From the NCBI RefSeq assembly GCF_902712875.1, contig NZ_LR743509.1:1550001-1614000 (forward strand): DNA of 64,000 nt, read 5' to 3'. Below the pieces are notes generated by a model that had not been told where the DNA came from, made no database searches, and worked only from the letters and a program-made list of their open reading frames with translations. The stretch comes from Hyphomicrobium sp. ghe19 (lineage in GTDB: Bacteria > Pseudomonadota > Alphaproteobacteria > Rhizobiales > Hyphomicrobiaceae). Shown here piece by piece: positions 26,830-36,499 of the stretch. Numbering within the stretch: the first letter of the stretch is position 1; each line of letters opens with the position of its first letter. A program made the translations under genes and the position numbers.

Positions 26830-29688
26830 ATGTCTATCGTACTCCAAGCACGAAGCTCTCAATCCAATCACGTTTCAGGCATCGGCGCACCGAAGGCCTC
26901 GACGGAACAGCTGTTCCAGGTCATCCGGCGCAGCGGCGGCGTCACGCTATTCGACGCCAGCAAGATCACCGTGGCGCTCACCAAGGCATTCCTCGCCGTT
27001 GAAGGGGGGCGCGCGGCTACATCGCGGCGCGTTCACGAGACCGTCGAGGAATTGACTGAGCAGATCGTTTCGGCGTTGACGCGCCGCGGCGCTCAGGGCC
27101 GCACGTTCCATATCGAAGAGATCCAGGATCAGGTCGAGCTTGCGCTGATGCGCAGCGAAAACCACAAAGTTGCGCGAGCTTACGTCCTTTATCGCGAAGA
27201 GCGCGCGCGCGAACGCGCAACGTCTGCTGAACTTGTGAAGGTCGCTGCCGTTTCGCCGATGAACGTCAAGGCAAGGGACGGCCGTCTGTCTCCGCTCAAC
27301 ATAGACCGGCTGCGCCTGCTGATTGTCGAAGCCTGCGATGGCTTGCCGGATGTGACCGCAGAGTCCGTGCTTTCCGAAAGCCAACGCAATCTCTACGACG
27401 GAATTACGGTCGATGAGTTGGCGGAAGCGCCGGTGCTCGCCGCGCGCACCCTCATCGAAACAGAGCCGAACTACACATTCGTCGCGGCGCGATTGCTCAT
27501 GGATCGGTTGCGCAGCGAGGCACTGTCGTTCGTGAGGGGTCGGGAAGACTCGGCGCGTCAATCGGAGATGGGGGCACGCTATCCCGAGTACTTCTCGGCA
27601 TTGGTCGCGAAAGGCATCGTGGCCGAACTGCTCGATCCGGAACTGGCGCGGTTCGATCTGGCGCGTCTTGGGCGCGCGTTGAAGCCAGAGCGCGACGGCA
27701 TCTTCCAGTATCTTGGCCTTCAAACGCTGTACGATCGCTATTTCTTGCAGACGAACGGTATCCGCTTCGAGCTGCCGCAAGCCTTCTTCATGCGCGTCGC
27801 CATGGGCCTCGCGATGCGTGAGATCGACCGCGAGGAGAAGGCCATCGCCTTCTATGATCTCATCTCGTCGTTCGACTTCATGTGCTCCACGCCGACGCTT
27901 TTCAATTCCGGAACCCCGCGTCCGCAATTGTCTTCGTGCTTCCTGACGACGGTGCCGGACGATCTCGACGGCATCTTCAAGTCCATTAAGGACAACGCGC
28001 TTCTCGCCAAATACTCAGGCGGCCTCGGCAATGACTGGACGCGCGTGCGCGGCCTCGGCGCCCACATCAAAGGCACAAACGGCGAAAGCCAGGGAGTCGT
28101 GCCGTTCCTGAAAGTCGCCAACGACACCGCGATCGCGGTCAATCAGGGCGGCAAGCGCAAAGGTGCGGTCTGCGCTTATCTCGAAACGTGGCACATCGAC
28201 ATCGAAGAGTTTCTGGATCTCCGGAAGAATACCGGTGACGACCGCCGGCGAACGCACGACATGAACACGGCTCACTGGATCCCGGATCTCTTCATGAAGC
28301 GCGTCGCAGAAGACGGACCCTGGACGCTGTTCTCGCCCGACGAGGTTCCTGACCTGCACGATCTCTACGGCACAGCGTTCGCGGCGCGTTACGAAGAGTA
28401 TGAGAAGAAGGCCGAACGCATGGAGATGAAGATTGCGCGGCGCGTTCGCGCGGTCGATCTTTGGCGGCGGATGCTGACGATGCTCTTCGAGACGGGCCAC
28501 CCGTGGATCACGTTCAAGGACCCCTGCAACCTACGCTCGCCTCAGCAGCATTGCGGTGTCGTGCACTCGTCGAACCTTTGCACGGAAATCACGCTCAACA
28601 CCTCGAACGACGAGGTCGCAGTCTGCAACCTGGGTTCGATCAACCTCGCCGCGCATGTCACGCCGCAAGGTCTGGATCACGACAAGCTCGCCCGCACCGT
28701 GAAGACGGCGATGCGCATGCTCGACAATGTCATCGACATCAATTTCTACACGATCCCGGAAGCGCGGCGCTCGAACCTTCGTCATCGTCCCGTCGGTCTT
28801 GGGCTCATGGGGTTCCAGGATGCGCTGCATGCGCTTCGCATTCCTTATGGCTCGGATGATGCCGTAGCGTTTGCCGATAGCAGCATGGAGGCGATCAGCT
28901 ATGATGCCATTTCGGCGTCGGTTGATCTCGCCGCGGAACGTGGCAGGTATCCGTCGTTCGAAGGCTCTCTGTGGAGCAGGGCCATTCTGCCGATCGATTC
29001 GATTGGCATTCTCAGCGACGCGCGAGGCGCAGACCTTCGGCTCGACGCGTCCGCTACTCTGGACTGGGCTGCACTGCGCGACCGCGTGAGGACGACTGGA
29101 ATGCGCAATTCCAACGTCATGGCGATCGCGCCGACCGCGACGATCTCGAACATCTGTGGTGTCGCGCAGTCGATCGAACCGACATTCCGCAACCTTTACG
29201 TCAAGTCCAACATGTCGGGCGACTTCACGGTCGTGAATGCGTTCCTGGTTCGCGATCTCAAGGCGCGCGGTCTTTGGGACGAGGTGATGGTGTCGGACCT
29301 CAAGTACTTCGATGGCTCGCTCGGCACTATCGACCGGGTCCCGGACGATCTCAAAGAGCTTTATGCGACAGCCTTCGAAGTCGATGCCCATTGGCTCGTG
29401 GATGCGGCTGCGCGGAGGCAGAAATGGATTGACCAGGGCCAATCGCTCAATCTGTACCTCGCGGCGCCGAATGGGCGTAAACTCGATGCACTTTATCGCC
29501 TTGCATGGGAGCGTGGCCTCAAGACCACCTATTATCTGCGGGCCCAATCGGCCACGCACGTCGAGAAGTCGACGCTCAAGCGTACGGACGGCAAGCTCAA
29601 CGCAGTCGCTAGCCCGGTTTTGCTTTCGTCGCCGGCCGAAGGCAAAGCCTGCTCGATCGACGATCAGACTTGCGAAGCCTGCCAGTAA
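26830..29688 (+). CDS. nrdA: Class I ribonucleotide reductase, large subunit
   Basis: 952 residues from ATG 26830 (AGGGG 7 bases upstream); ATG 26779 is in frame but lacks a site. An ATP-cone at about residues 25-120 (VIRRSGGVTLFDASKI) is followed by a second cone-like region (about 140-230). The catalytic barrel has the expected Cys residues in SSCFL, SSNLCTEI and AVCNLGSIN. The C-terminus ends CSIDDQTCEACQ, the swinging redox Cys tail. It reduces NDPs to dNDPs with NrdB and needs no cobalamin. Controlled by the upstream B12 riboswitch. Confidence 0.96.
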   Translation: MSIVLQARSSQSNHVSGIGAPKASTEQLFQVIRRSGGVTLFDASKITVALTKAFLAVEGGRAATSRRVHETVEELTEQIVSALTRRGAQGRTFHIEEIQDQVELALMRSENHKVARAYVLYREERARERATSAELVKVAAVSPMNVKARDGRLSPLNIDRLRLLIVEACDGLPDVTAESVLSESQRNLYDGITVDELAEAPVLAARTLIETEPNYTFVAARLLMDRLRSEALSFVRGREDSARQSEMGARYPEYFSALVAKGIVAELLDPELARFDLARLGRALKPERDGIFQYLGLQTLYDRYFLQTNGIRFELPQAFFMRVAMGLAMREIDREEKAIAFYDLISSFDFMCSTPTLFNSGTPRPQLSSCFLTTVPDDLDGIFKSIKDNALLAKYSGGLGNDWTRVRGLGAHIKGTNGESQGVVPFLKVANDTAIAVNQGGKRKGAVCAYLETWHIDIEEFLDLRKNTGDDRRRTHDMNTAHWIPDLFMKRVAEDGPWTLFSPDEVPDLHDLYGTAFAARYEEYEKKAERMEMKIARRVRAVDLWRRMLTMLFETGHPWITFKDPCNLRSPQQHCGVVHSSNLCTEITLNTSNDEVAVCNLGSINLAAHVTPQGLDHDKLARTVKTAMRMLDNVIDINFYTIPEARRSNLRHRPVGLGLMGFQDALHALRIPYGSDDAVAFADSSMEAISYDAISASVDLAAERGRYPSFEGSLWSRAILPIDSIGILSDARGADLRLDASATLDWAALRDRVRTTGMRNSNVMAIAPTATISNICGVAQSIEPTFRNLYVKSNMSGDFTVVNAFLVRDLKARGLWDEVMVSDLKYFDGSLGTIDRVPDDLKELYATAFEVDAHWLVDAAARRQKWIDQGQSLNLYLAAPNGRKLDALYRLAWERGLKTTYYLRAQSATHVEKSTLKRTDGKLNAVASPVLLSSPAEGKACSIDDQTCEACQ

Positions 29689-29714
29689 GGAAATTCTAGA
29701 AACGGAGACATCTC

Positions 29715-30839
29715 ATGCTCGACTGGTCAGAGCCAGCCGCCCATTCGCCGTCGGTCCGCAAACCTCACCCGATCATTGATCCGGAAGTTGCGACCGGCCT
29801 CGGCAATATCGATCGTCATGGCGGCCGCGTACGCGTCGATGACAAGGCGATGATCAACGCCCACGCCGACGTCAATCAGCTCCTTCCGCTCAAGTATCGC
29901 TGGGCGTGGGAGAAATATCTGGCTGGCTGCAACAATCATTGGATGCCGACCGAAGTGTCGATGCAGGCCGACATCGCGCTCTGGAAAGCCAAGGATGGCT
30001 TGACGGAGGACGAGCGCCGCATGGTCAAGCGCAACCTCGGTTTCTTCGCGGCATCGGAATCGCTCGTCGCCAACAACATCGTGCTGGCAATCTATCGCCA
30101 CCTCACCAATCCGGAGTGCCGGCAATATCTCTTGCGGCAGTCTTTCGAGGAAGCGGTGCATACCCACACCTTCCAGTACATCGTTGAAAGTCTCGGCCTC
30201 GATGAAGGCGAACTCTTCAATATGTACCGGGAAATTCCTTCGATCACGGACAAGGCCGCCTGGGCGCTGGCGTACACCAAGCATCTGGAAGATCCGGCTT
30301 TCAAGACCGGCACGAAGGAAACGGATCAGGCGTTCCTTCGCGATCTCGTCGCGTTCTACGTCGTCTTCGAAGGGATGTGGTTTTACACTGGCTTTGCTCA
30401 AATCCTGTCGCTGGGACGGCGCAACAAGATGGTGGGCATCGCCGAGCAGTATCAGTACATCCTGCGCGACGAGAGCATTCATCTCAACTTCGGTATCGAC
30501 GTCATCAACCAGATCAAGGCTGAAAATCCCGACCTCTGGACGAAGGCGTTTCAGGATGAAATTCGTCAGATGCTCCACGATGCCGCCGGTCTCGAAGCCG
30601 CTTACGGCCGGGATACGATGCCGACCGGCCTTCTCGGTCTCAACGCCGCGCTGACGGAACAGTATATGGAATTCATCGCCAACCGCCGTTGCGCACAGCT
30701 TGGCCTTATGCCGGTGTTCAAGGAACGGGAAAACCCGTTTCCGTGGATGTCGGAAGCGATGGATCTGAAGAAGGAGAAAAATTTCTTCGAAACACGCGTC
30801 ATCGAATATCAGAACGGCGGAGCGCTGAGCTGGGAATGA
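29715..30839 (+). CDS. nrdB: Class Ic ribonucleotide reductase, small subunit (Mn/Fe type)
   Basis: 374 residues, 26 bases after nrdA. Metal ligands predicted at Glu115, Glu146, His149, Glu219, Glu253 and His256. The position of the radical tyrosine of class Ia (Tyr122 of E. coli) is Phe153, in [10 protein letters not shown]. Loss of that Tyr and use of Glu instead of Asp as first ligand define class Ic, known from Chlamydia trachomatis, where a Mn(IV)/Fe(III) centre stores the oxidizing equivalent. The C-terminal Tyr in RVIEYQNG is kept for radical transfer. Confidence 0.95.
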   Translation: MLDWSEPAAHSPSVRKPHPIIDPEVATGLGNIDRHGGRVRVDDKAMINAHADVNQLLPLKYRWAWEKYLAGCNNHWMPTEVSMQADIALWKAKDGLTEDERRMVKRNLGFFAASESLVANNIVLAIYRHLTNPECRQYLLRQSFEEAVHTHTFQYIVESLGLDEGELFNMYREIPSITDKAAWALAYTKHLEDPAFKTGTKETDQAFLRDLVAFYVVFEGMWFYTGFAQILSLGRRNKMVGIAEQYQYILRDESIHLNFGIDVINQIKAENPDLWTKAFQDEIRQMLHDAAGLEAAYGRDTMPTGLLGLNAALTEQYMEFIANRRCAQLGLMPVFKERENPFPWMSEAMDLKKEKNFFETRVIEYQNGGALSWE

Positions 30840-30866
30840 GCTGCCTGGCTCTAGCTGTCTGCAAAA

Positions 30867-30898
30867 CGGTCACTGCGGATGAAAGTTTGCAGTGACCG
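30867..30898 (+). terminator. Hairpin after nrdAB, probable terminator
   Basis: A perfect 10-base stem (CGGTCACTGC pairing with GCAGTGACCG) with a 12-base loop lies 28 bases after the nrdB stop. No U-run follows, so it may act with Rho or only stabilise the mRNA end. Confidence 0.6.
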
Positions 30899-30966
30899 GC
30901 GACTATGCAAAAGTTGCTCGATCGAACAACTGGCTCTTGATTTCACGTACATCTCTGGAGGAGGAC

Positions 30967-31197
30967 TTGTCGGCCATGAGCGTCATACTGCCTAACGGAA
31001 ATCGGACTTACCCGACGCCGATCCCGGACGTTGACGAGATCGATAAGTGCTTGCGACAGCGCAGGTCGATTGTTGTAACGTCGAGAGACTTTCACGGCAT
31101 TGAGGCGACAAGCATCCTTTGGCACTCTGAGGATCCTGTAGTCGCTGAAATTGCGCCGAAAGTTCAACTCAAAACAACACTGCGGATTTACGGGTAG
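30967..31197 (+). CDS. Small hypothetical protein
   Basis: A strong GGAGGAGG at 30957-30964 precedes TTG 30967 (76 residues) and, further, ATG 30976 (73 residues). The frame open from 30892 runs back into the nrdB terminator hairpin and is unlikely. The product has no membrane segment; it contains a Pro-rich start (NGNRTYPTPIPDVDEID) and a short beta-like end. No family is recognised and no neighbour supports a role. Confidence 0.45.
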   Translation: MSAMSVILPNGNRTYPTPIPDVDEIDKCLRQRRSIVVTSRDFHGIEATSILWHSEDPVVAEIAPKVQLKTTLRIYG

Positions 31198-31650
31198 ATG
31201 ATCAAGCGACGTGCGTATCGCAGCGCTTCGACGTCGAGATAAGATCCCAGAACGAAAATATAACAATGCCGCTCGATGGAGCCGTCGTAAGGGTATGAAA
31301 CTGCTGCCGGAATCCTTTAACCAATTTGCTCAGTAATTTCGTTATATGTAAGATCCAACAAGCGACTCGCGATGCGTGTGCGCATGGTTTTGAAGGCATA
31401 CAGTGTGCGCCCTACCGGTGCCCGCCGCTCAACTCTAGGGCGATTCTTTGTGAAATATGCCTAGAAGATTTGATCTGTATACGTTAATCTCGAACTTGCG
31501 TTGCAAGAGACCCTTCCTTCCCGGACGGCGATGCAATTCGCCGAAAATTACAAAACCCTTTCGCTTGCTTTCAGTGCACGAACGCCCTTCATTTGATGAC
31601 GATTGTTTTTAAGTCCCTCACACAATTAATAATCAACCGTGGAGGTTATC
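31198..31650. other. Intergenic, no feature recognised
   Basis: About 450 bases with no convincing reading frame on either strand and a lower GC content toward the right end, where the promoter of the following small membrane protein probably lies. No tRNA, riboswitch core or insertion-sequence end was seen. Confidence 0.5.
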
Positions 31651-31941
31651 TTGAAACCACCCGAGGAAGATCCCCGAATTGAGCGCGAATTCGCTGCAGA
31701 TCGGAATTGGTCCCTAGTCAGTGTCGTTGTGCTGTGGGCGCTTTACGGGTTCATTTTCTACGAAATGCGCGTCTGGGGGTTTTCCGATGAAGTCAATCTC
31801 GCTCTTGCGATTTCAGGCGGGCTTGTGCTGCTCTTCAACACGGCCTCGATGATTGCTCTCATCGCGCAGCTGAACTCGCGCCGAAAAGAGATCTACGGGC
31901 TGGATCTTTATTATCTCGACCTTCGAAAAAAGAAGCGCTGA
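31651..31941 (+). CDS. Small two-helix membrane protein
   Basis: 96 residues from TTG 31651, chosen because GGAGG lies at 31641-31645. An acidic N-terminus (KPPEEDPRIEREFAADRNW) precedes two transmembrane helices (about residues 23-45 and 50-75). A tail follows with LDLYYLDLRKKKR. Convergent with the cytochrome operon to its right. No known family recognised; it might be a membrane accessory protein of the redox locus, but orientation gives no support. Confidence 0.65.
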   Translation: MKPPEEDPRIEREFAADRNWSLVSVVVLWALYGFIFYEMRVWGFSDEVNLALAISGGLVLLFNTASMIALIAQLNSRRKEIYGLDLYYLDLRKKKR

Positions 31942-32084
31942 TCGTCCCAATCTCCGTCTCTGTCTTTCGAAGAGACGCGGTTCGAATTGGACTTCAAGAA
32001 GCTGGGGTTCAAGGGCGGACAGACGATGCTCTTCGATTGGTGCCAGGCGCTGGGCAAGGTTTGCCCGGCGCGCTCGCTCGTCGT

Positions 32085-32981
32085 CTATTCGGTGCCGATG
32101 CCGAGTTCGCGCGCCGCGGAGGTCAGGCGGGTCTTTGCGCCGGCGTCGTTTGCAAAGGCCGCGAGGGCTTTCGTCAGTGCTGCTTTTGCAGCATCCTTCT
32201 CGCCAAGGGTCATGCGCGAACTCATAAGACGCAGCCAGCCGTTCTCGTCGTTTGGATTGGTTTCGAGCCGTGCTGCGAGCTTGTCGACCATGCCGTGGAT
32301 CATGTCGTCACGCTGAGAAGCGGTGTCCCCTGCCACTGGCTCTGATGCTGAAGCGGACGGCGAATTGCTTGCCGCGATCTGTGCCGACTTTGCTTGCTCG
32401 AGGGCCTTCTTGATTTCCTCATTGCCGGGGTCGAGCTTCAGGGCTGTTTCGTAGGCTTTAGCCGCATCGTCTGGCTTATCGGTATTGAGGTAAGACCATC
32501 CGAGCGTTTTCCAACCGTTCACATCGTTCGGATCTTGTTCGAGCCTCGTCACGAGCTTCACGATCATCGTATCGACGTCAGGCAACTCGACCGCGTTGGA
32601 GGCGGGCGACTGAGCTGCCGCCGATTCCGGATTTGCGTCTATCGCGTTCGCATACGCGCGAAGAGAGTCCAATGCTTGCGACGTATCCGAGCCATCATCA
32701 GAGGCGAATGCCGAATGCGGTGCAGACTGCGTATCACTTATGGCTGTTCCAACGCTAGACGAGTTCAACTCATTCTGCGCGACGCTTGCAAAACAGACGG
32801 CGGCGATAGCAGCGAGCGGAAGCAATACGAGACCGGATGAGGGAAGGCTTGTCGCGATCCACCGTCTGACGAGCGCTACTGCCGGCCGGTGACCATGCAG
32901 TCTAACGCGCAAGACAAGTAGCGCCGTCGCCAGCAGCGTTGCGGCTGTCCCAGTGGCGACCATCATGTAGTGCTGTGTCAT
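32085..32981 (-). CDS. CcmI/CycH-like TPR protein (cytochrome c maturation)
   Basis: 298 residues from ATG 32981 with GAGG 7 bases upstream. Two N-terminal helices (about 5-25 and 50-68) lead to a periplasmic region with a TPR pair (about 135-195, NGWKTLGWSYLNTDKPDDAAKAYE). A C-terminal block (about 230-298) reads MVDKLAARLETNPNDENGWLRL, the pattern of CcmI/CycH, which delivers apocytochrome c to the haem ligase. Last gene of an operon encoding 14 c-type haem sites, so it may be a dedicated maturation helper; the other ccm genes are not here. Confidence 0.75.
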   Translation of the reverse strand: MTQHYMMVATGTAATLLATALLVLRVRLHGHRPAVALVRRWIATSLPSSGLVLLPLAAIAAVCFASVAQNELNSSSVGTAISDTQSAPHSAFASDDGSDTSQALDSLRAYANAIDANPESAAAQSPASNAVELPDVDTMIVKLVTRLEQDPNDVNGWKTLGWSYLNTDKPDDAAKAYETALKLDPGNEEIKKALEQAKSAQIAASNSPSASASEPVAGDTASQRDDMIHGMVDKLAARLETNPNDENGWLRLMSSRMTLGEKDAAKAALTKALAAFANDAGAKTRLTSAARELGIGTE

Positions 32982-33124
32982 GTCCCATCCTCGTGAAGTG
33001 CTTTTTCGCCGAGGAATGGGTCGCAAAATGAGGCATCAGCACAATGGTTTTGCGCGACAAAAGATGATGAACCCCGCGCCGATGTTTCATCTTCATCGGC
33101 TTGATCGGAGTAGAACGCTCGGCG

Positions 33125-35521
33125 CTACTGCATCGGGATTTTCGTCTGCATGATCGGGGTGATCACGCCATTCACATGATACTTGTGGCAGGTGAGGCAG
33201 TCTTGGCGCACCTTTTTGGCGGTGTGACAGCTCTGGCAAAGGTCCTTGTTCACGGCCCCAAAGTTGGAGGCAAAGCTATGCGGATTGCCCTGTTCGTAGC
33301 TCTTCAGGTAGGGGCGGCTCTTGTCGAGGCTATGGCAGGTCAGGCAGCCGCGATTTTGCATGACGCCGAGATGCGGCTCATGGATGAAAGTCGTGAAGCG
33401 TCCGAGTTTCGTCTCAGCCGATGACGGTGAGAAGTTGACCACGCGGCCCTTGCCTTGATTGTCGTCCACGCTGTGGCATTTCGTGCAGGACCCTTGAGCG
33501 TCTTTGCTCGTCAGGAAATCGAAGACGGCTGCTGCGGGGCCTCGGTCACCCTTCGGCGCCTGCGGGCCGGTCAGGAAGAGCCATGAGTAGATGAATTTGT
33601 CCTTGTGACCTGCCGGGCGATAGAAAATCGCATAATCCTGCCGGTACCAACCGCCGTATTCGGCCCAGCTTTCCGGATCGATATTGCTTTCTATGCTGAT
33701 CACAGGCGCGGTCTTCGCCGGAGACGCAGAGGCTGTGTCCGGTTGCGACGGAATTGCGCGAGGCTCTGGCGCTCTGCCGCGGTCATTGCCGCGGGACTTC
33801 ATTTCGCGAAGCTCTTCCTCCGTGGGTCGGAGCAGGTCGTCAGATTGGCTCGTCGCTTTGTCGCCGGCGACTTGAGCATTCTCCGCCGGACGTGCGTCCT
33901 GCAAACCTGCTCTCATCGGTTCGGGCAGGCTGCCGGCGGCGCGTTTCTCCTTGCCGCCGTTCGATTTCGCATTTGCGCTGTCGTCCTTTCCGGCGGCTCC
34001 TTGAGCATCGGCCCCCGAAGCTTTCTTCTCCTGTCCTGCGGGCATGAGGCACTGACCAAGAACGCGCATGAGGCATGCGGGCGGATCGTATTTGGTGCCG
34101 CTGGCATTTTCGCTCGGCGCCTCTTTCTCGTCAGTTTTTTCGTCAGCCTCGGTCGATGCCTGAGGTTGGTCCGAAGCCGCCGGCGCGTCCGCGGCAGCAG
34201 GCTCCTCGGTTGTCGCCGCGCTCGAATTGCTTGGTTCGGGATCATTGACGGCGGGTTGCGGGTCGGAGGTCACCGGACCGCCGGTGATTTCTCTCGCAAG
34301 ATTGGGCAGCCATTGCTGCTGGGCACCGACGACGACATCACGCGGTATGCTCGCGGTCAGATCGGCAACGAGAGACGCACTCAGCTTTCCGCCGCTGCCG
34401 ATGTTGAGGTCGCCGAGAACGTCCGAAGCCTTGCCGGAGATAAGCGAATAAAGCAGCCGCTTGATCTCCCAGGTGAGATCCTTCACGGCCGTGATCTGAT
34501 CGTCGCTTGCGTTGGTCAGATCCTGGAGGTTCAATTTGTCAACGGTCTTGATAAGCGCACGGCCCTTCTCGGTCCGGCTGATCATCACCTTCATGAAGGG
34601 TGTTAGCCCGGCTTCGGACGCCTCCGGCCATTCGCCAATTGCGGCGTTGCGCTTCTTCAGGGTTTCCAGGTCGAGGCCAGGGAGCGCGAGGAAGGCAATA
34701 CCTTTCGGGCCTGTCGCCCGTTCCTTCCCTGTGATCTGATCGAGATGGCAGCCGGTGCAGGTCTTCTCGAATGGCGCGACCGCCATGATCCTCCTGTCCT
34801 TCTGGCTGTCGTGACAGGTCGAGCAGGAGTCCGGAATACGCTTCGCCGCATCCTTCTTCGCGACTTCTGGAAAGTGTTTATCGAAATGGCTCGCATGATC
34901 GTAGACGATCCGCGTGCGGCGATCGAACGGATAGTTTTCGAATTGCGGGTGATGGCCGTCGAAGCTATCGAACTTTACGACATGGCACGAGCGACACTGC
35001 TCGTTGGAGATCTTGCCCAGTTTGAAATTGGCGCCTTTGTGCTCCTGGTGGCAGGTTGCGCAAGTGAGGCCGGGTGAGACGACATCGTGGGATGGGAAGG
35101 CGGCGTTTTGTGCGCGAGCCGATAGCGGCTCGGGCGTCGACGCAGCAATCTTGGTCAGCCGTTTGGTGCTGGCTAACAGCACATTGGCCGAAGCGCCGTG
35201 TGGGAAAAAAGCCGTTGCCGGCATCTTGTGGCAGGTGATGCAGGCCTTGCTATCATCAATCGGGTTGCCGGCGACAAGGCCGTGAATCCAACTCAACTTT
35301 CCGTCGCCGCCTTTGCTGTGACACGAAGAGCAATTTTCAATCGAAGCGTGAGCGCTCGTCAGCGGCCCGGGCATGAGCAACTGCGTGCCCTTCGAGAGAA
35401 AGTAGGCGGTGAACGTGGAAGCCGCCGTGATCAGTGCCACGAGCAGCGCGATGCGGTCGCGCCGGAAGCTCGGAGGCTTCGGACTGTGGCTCTCTAGCGG
35501 CCAGAAAAAGCGCCACATCAC
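33125..35521 (-). CDS. Ten-heme membrane-anchored c-type cytochrome
   Basis: 798 residues. One uncleaved N-terminal helix (about residues 24-44) anchors a periplasmic protein. Ten CxxCH haem sites are visible: six in the first 275 residues (CSSCH, CITCH, CATCH, CRSCH, CSTCH, CTGCH) and four in the last 150 (CTKCH, CLTCH, CQSCH, CLTCH). Between them lie a helical domain and a disordered Ala/Glu/Pro/Ser-rich stretch of about 200 residues. Resembles the cytochrome c3/NapC-like multihaem class. Coupled by a 4-base overlap to the cytochrome b-like gene, the likely electron donor or acceptor in the membrane. Confidence 0.9.
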   Translation of the reverse strand: MMWRFFWPLESHSPKPPSFRRDRIALLVALITAASTFTAYFLSKGTQLLMPGPLTSAHASIENCSSCHSKGGDGKLSWIHGLVAGNPIDDSKACITCHKMPATAFFPHGASANVLLASTKRLTKIAASTPEPLSARAQNAAFPSHDVVSPGLTCATCHQEHKGANFKLGKISNEQCRSCHVVKFDSFDGHHPQFENYPFDRRTRIVYDHASHFDKHFPEVAKKDAAKRIPDSCSTCHDSQKDRRIMAVAPFEKTCTGCHLDQITGKERATGPKGIAFLALPGLDLETLKKRNAAIGEWPEASEAGLTPFMKVMISRTEKGRALIKTVDKLNLQDLTNASDDQITAVKDLTWEIKRLLYSLISGKASDVLGDLNIGSGGKLSASLVADLTASIPRDVVVGAQQQWLPNLAREITGGPVTSDPQPAVNDPEPSNSSAATTEEPAAADAPAASDQPQASTEADEKTDEKEAPSENASGTKYDPPACLMRVLGQCLMPAGQEKKASGADAQGAAGKDDSANAKSNGGKEKRAAGSLPEPMRAGLQDARPAENAQVAGDKATSQSDDLLRPTEEELREMKSRGNDRGRAPEPRAIPSQPDTASASPAKTAPVISIESNIDPESWAEYGGWYRQDYAIFYRPAGHKDKFIYSWLFLTGPQAPKGDRGPAAAVFDFLTSKDAQGSCTKCHSVDDNQGKGRVVNFSPSSAETKLGRFTTFIHEPHLGVMQNRGCLTCHSLDKSRPYLKSYEQGNPHSFASNFGAVNKDLCQSCHTAKKVRQDCLTCHKYHVNGVITPIMQTKIPMQ

Positions 35522-36423
35522 AGAGCCCCCGACGCGTATGAGTAGACGACGAGGACGTGCAGCACCGAGAGGACGAGCAGCCCGTAGGTGACGGGCACAT
35601 GTACAAATAGCCAGGCCCTGGTAAGCCCGAAATGGACGCGCGCGAAATCAAGGGCGTCCTTTTCGGCTACGAGGTTCCAGATTCTGGAAAGCCTTTCCTG
35701 GCCCTGGGCGTCAACGTAGGGAGCGAGGTGGTTGAGTTCGTCGATGAGCCGCTTGAGTGGGCGTTGCGAAGCGATCAGGTGGGACGAGAAATTGCGCGGG
35801 CCCTCGAAAAAATCCCGCAAGTGGTTGGTGTAGAGATCGGTTATCCAGGCATCATAAGGCGCCGCGGGCAAGGCGATCGCGTCGGCCGACGGATCGGGCA
35901 TTGCCACGATCGCTTTCACATCGCGCGCGAGTTCAGCGACGCGAACGGGAATGCGATCATAGCCTACGCGCTCGTCGACGCGGCTCTTGGCTTTAAGCGA
36001 CCAAGCCAGATAGGTACCGAAAAGGCCGCTCAGAGTCACGAGCATGAAGCCGGACCACAACGCCCAATCGAAAACAGAGTTCGGAAGGGCGAAATTTGAA
36101 TGGGAAAGGAATGCCGCGACCAGCAGGTAGCCCACAAAAATATGGAACGTCCGCCACCGCATGATGGATTTTGGCGGAAGCCTGCCCGTTTTGGTGGCGA
36201 CGTGAAAGAAGAGCTGCAAGCTCATTCCACCAGCCAGCAGCCAGCCGTCGAGATAGCGTGGATCGCGAAGTGCATCGGTGTAGATTTGGACAAGCCAGAA
36301 TAGGCCGCCGGAGATGGCAACGATCAGTATCGCAGTGATTGTCTGGCCGCTGCCCCCTCGCGTCGGGCCCGGAGAGCGTGCTCCCATCGACACGTTTGCC
36401 GCGCGCCGCGCCAGCAATTTCAA
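35518..36423 (-). CDS. Membrane cytochrome b-like protein
   Basis: 301 residues with about five transmembrane helices. Two lie early (about 28-48 and 60-76, the second holding LQLFFHVATKTG), one holds FHIFVGYLLVAAFLSHSNF and the next is WSGFMLVTLSGLFGTYLAW. The last helix pair carries WLFVHVPVTYGLLVLSVLHVLVVY. The spaced His residues in opposite helices fit b-haem ligation as in ferric-reductase-like or DsbD/YedZ-type membrane cytochromes. A soluble loop of about 100 residues lies between helices 4 and 5. Its gene overlaps the ten-heme cytochrome, so a quinol-to-multihaem or NADH-to-multihaem step is likely. Confidence 0.75.
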   Translation of the reverse strand: MKLLARRAANVSMGARSPGPTRGGSGQTITAILIVAISGGLFWLVQIYTDALRDPRYLDGWLLAGGMSLQLFFHVATKTGRLPPKSIMRWRTFHIFVGYLLVAAFLSHSNFALPNSVFDWALWSGFMLVTLSGLFGTYLAWSLKAKSRVDERVGYDRIPVRVAELARDVKAIVAMPDPSADAIALPAAPYDAWITDLYTNHLRDFFEGPRNFSSHLIASQRPLKRLIDELNHLAPYVDAQGQERLSRIWNLVAEKDALDFARVHFGLTRAWLFVHVPVTYGLLVLSVLHVLVVYSYASGAL

Positions 36424-36499
36424 GGCGGCCCGCCAAGATTATTCATCGTCGTTCCCCCATCGTGCGTGTCAGACAGCTGCTGTCGGCATCGCGACCCGA

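Noticed and set aside
26748..27002. Small frame starting upstream of nrdA
   Set aside because: Lies over the riboswitch tail and nrdA start in a wrong frame, without a ribosome site.
28531..29559. Long antisense frame in nrdA
   Set aside because: Shadow of high-GC codon usage; Arg-rich with no family, and the sense strand is clearly nrdA.
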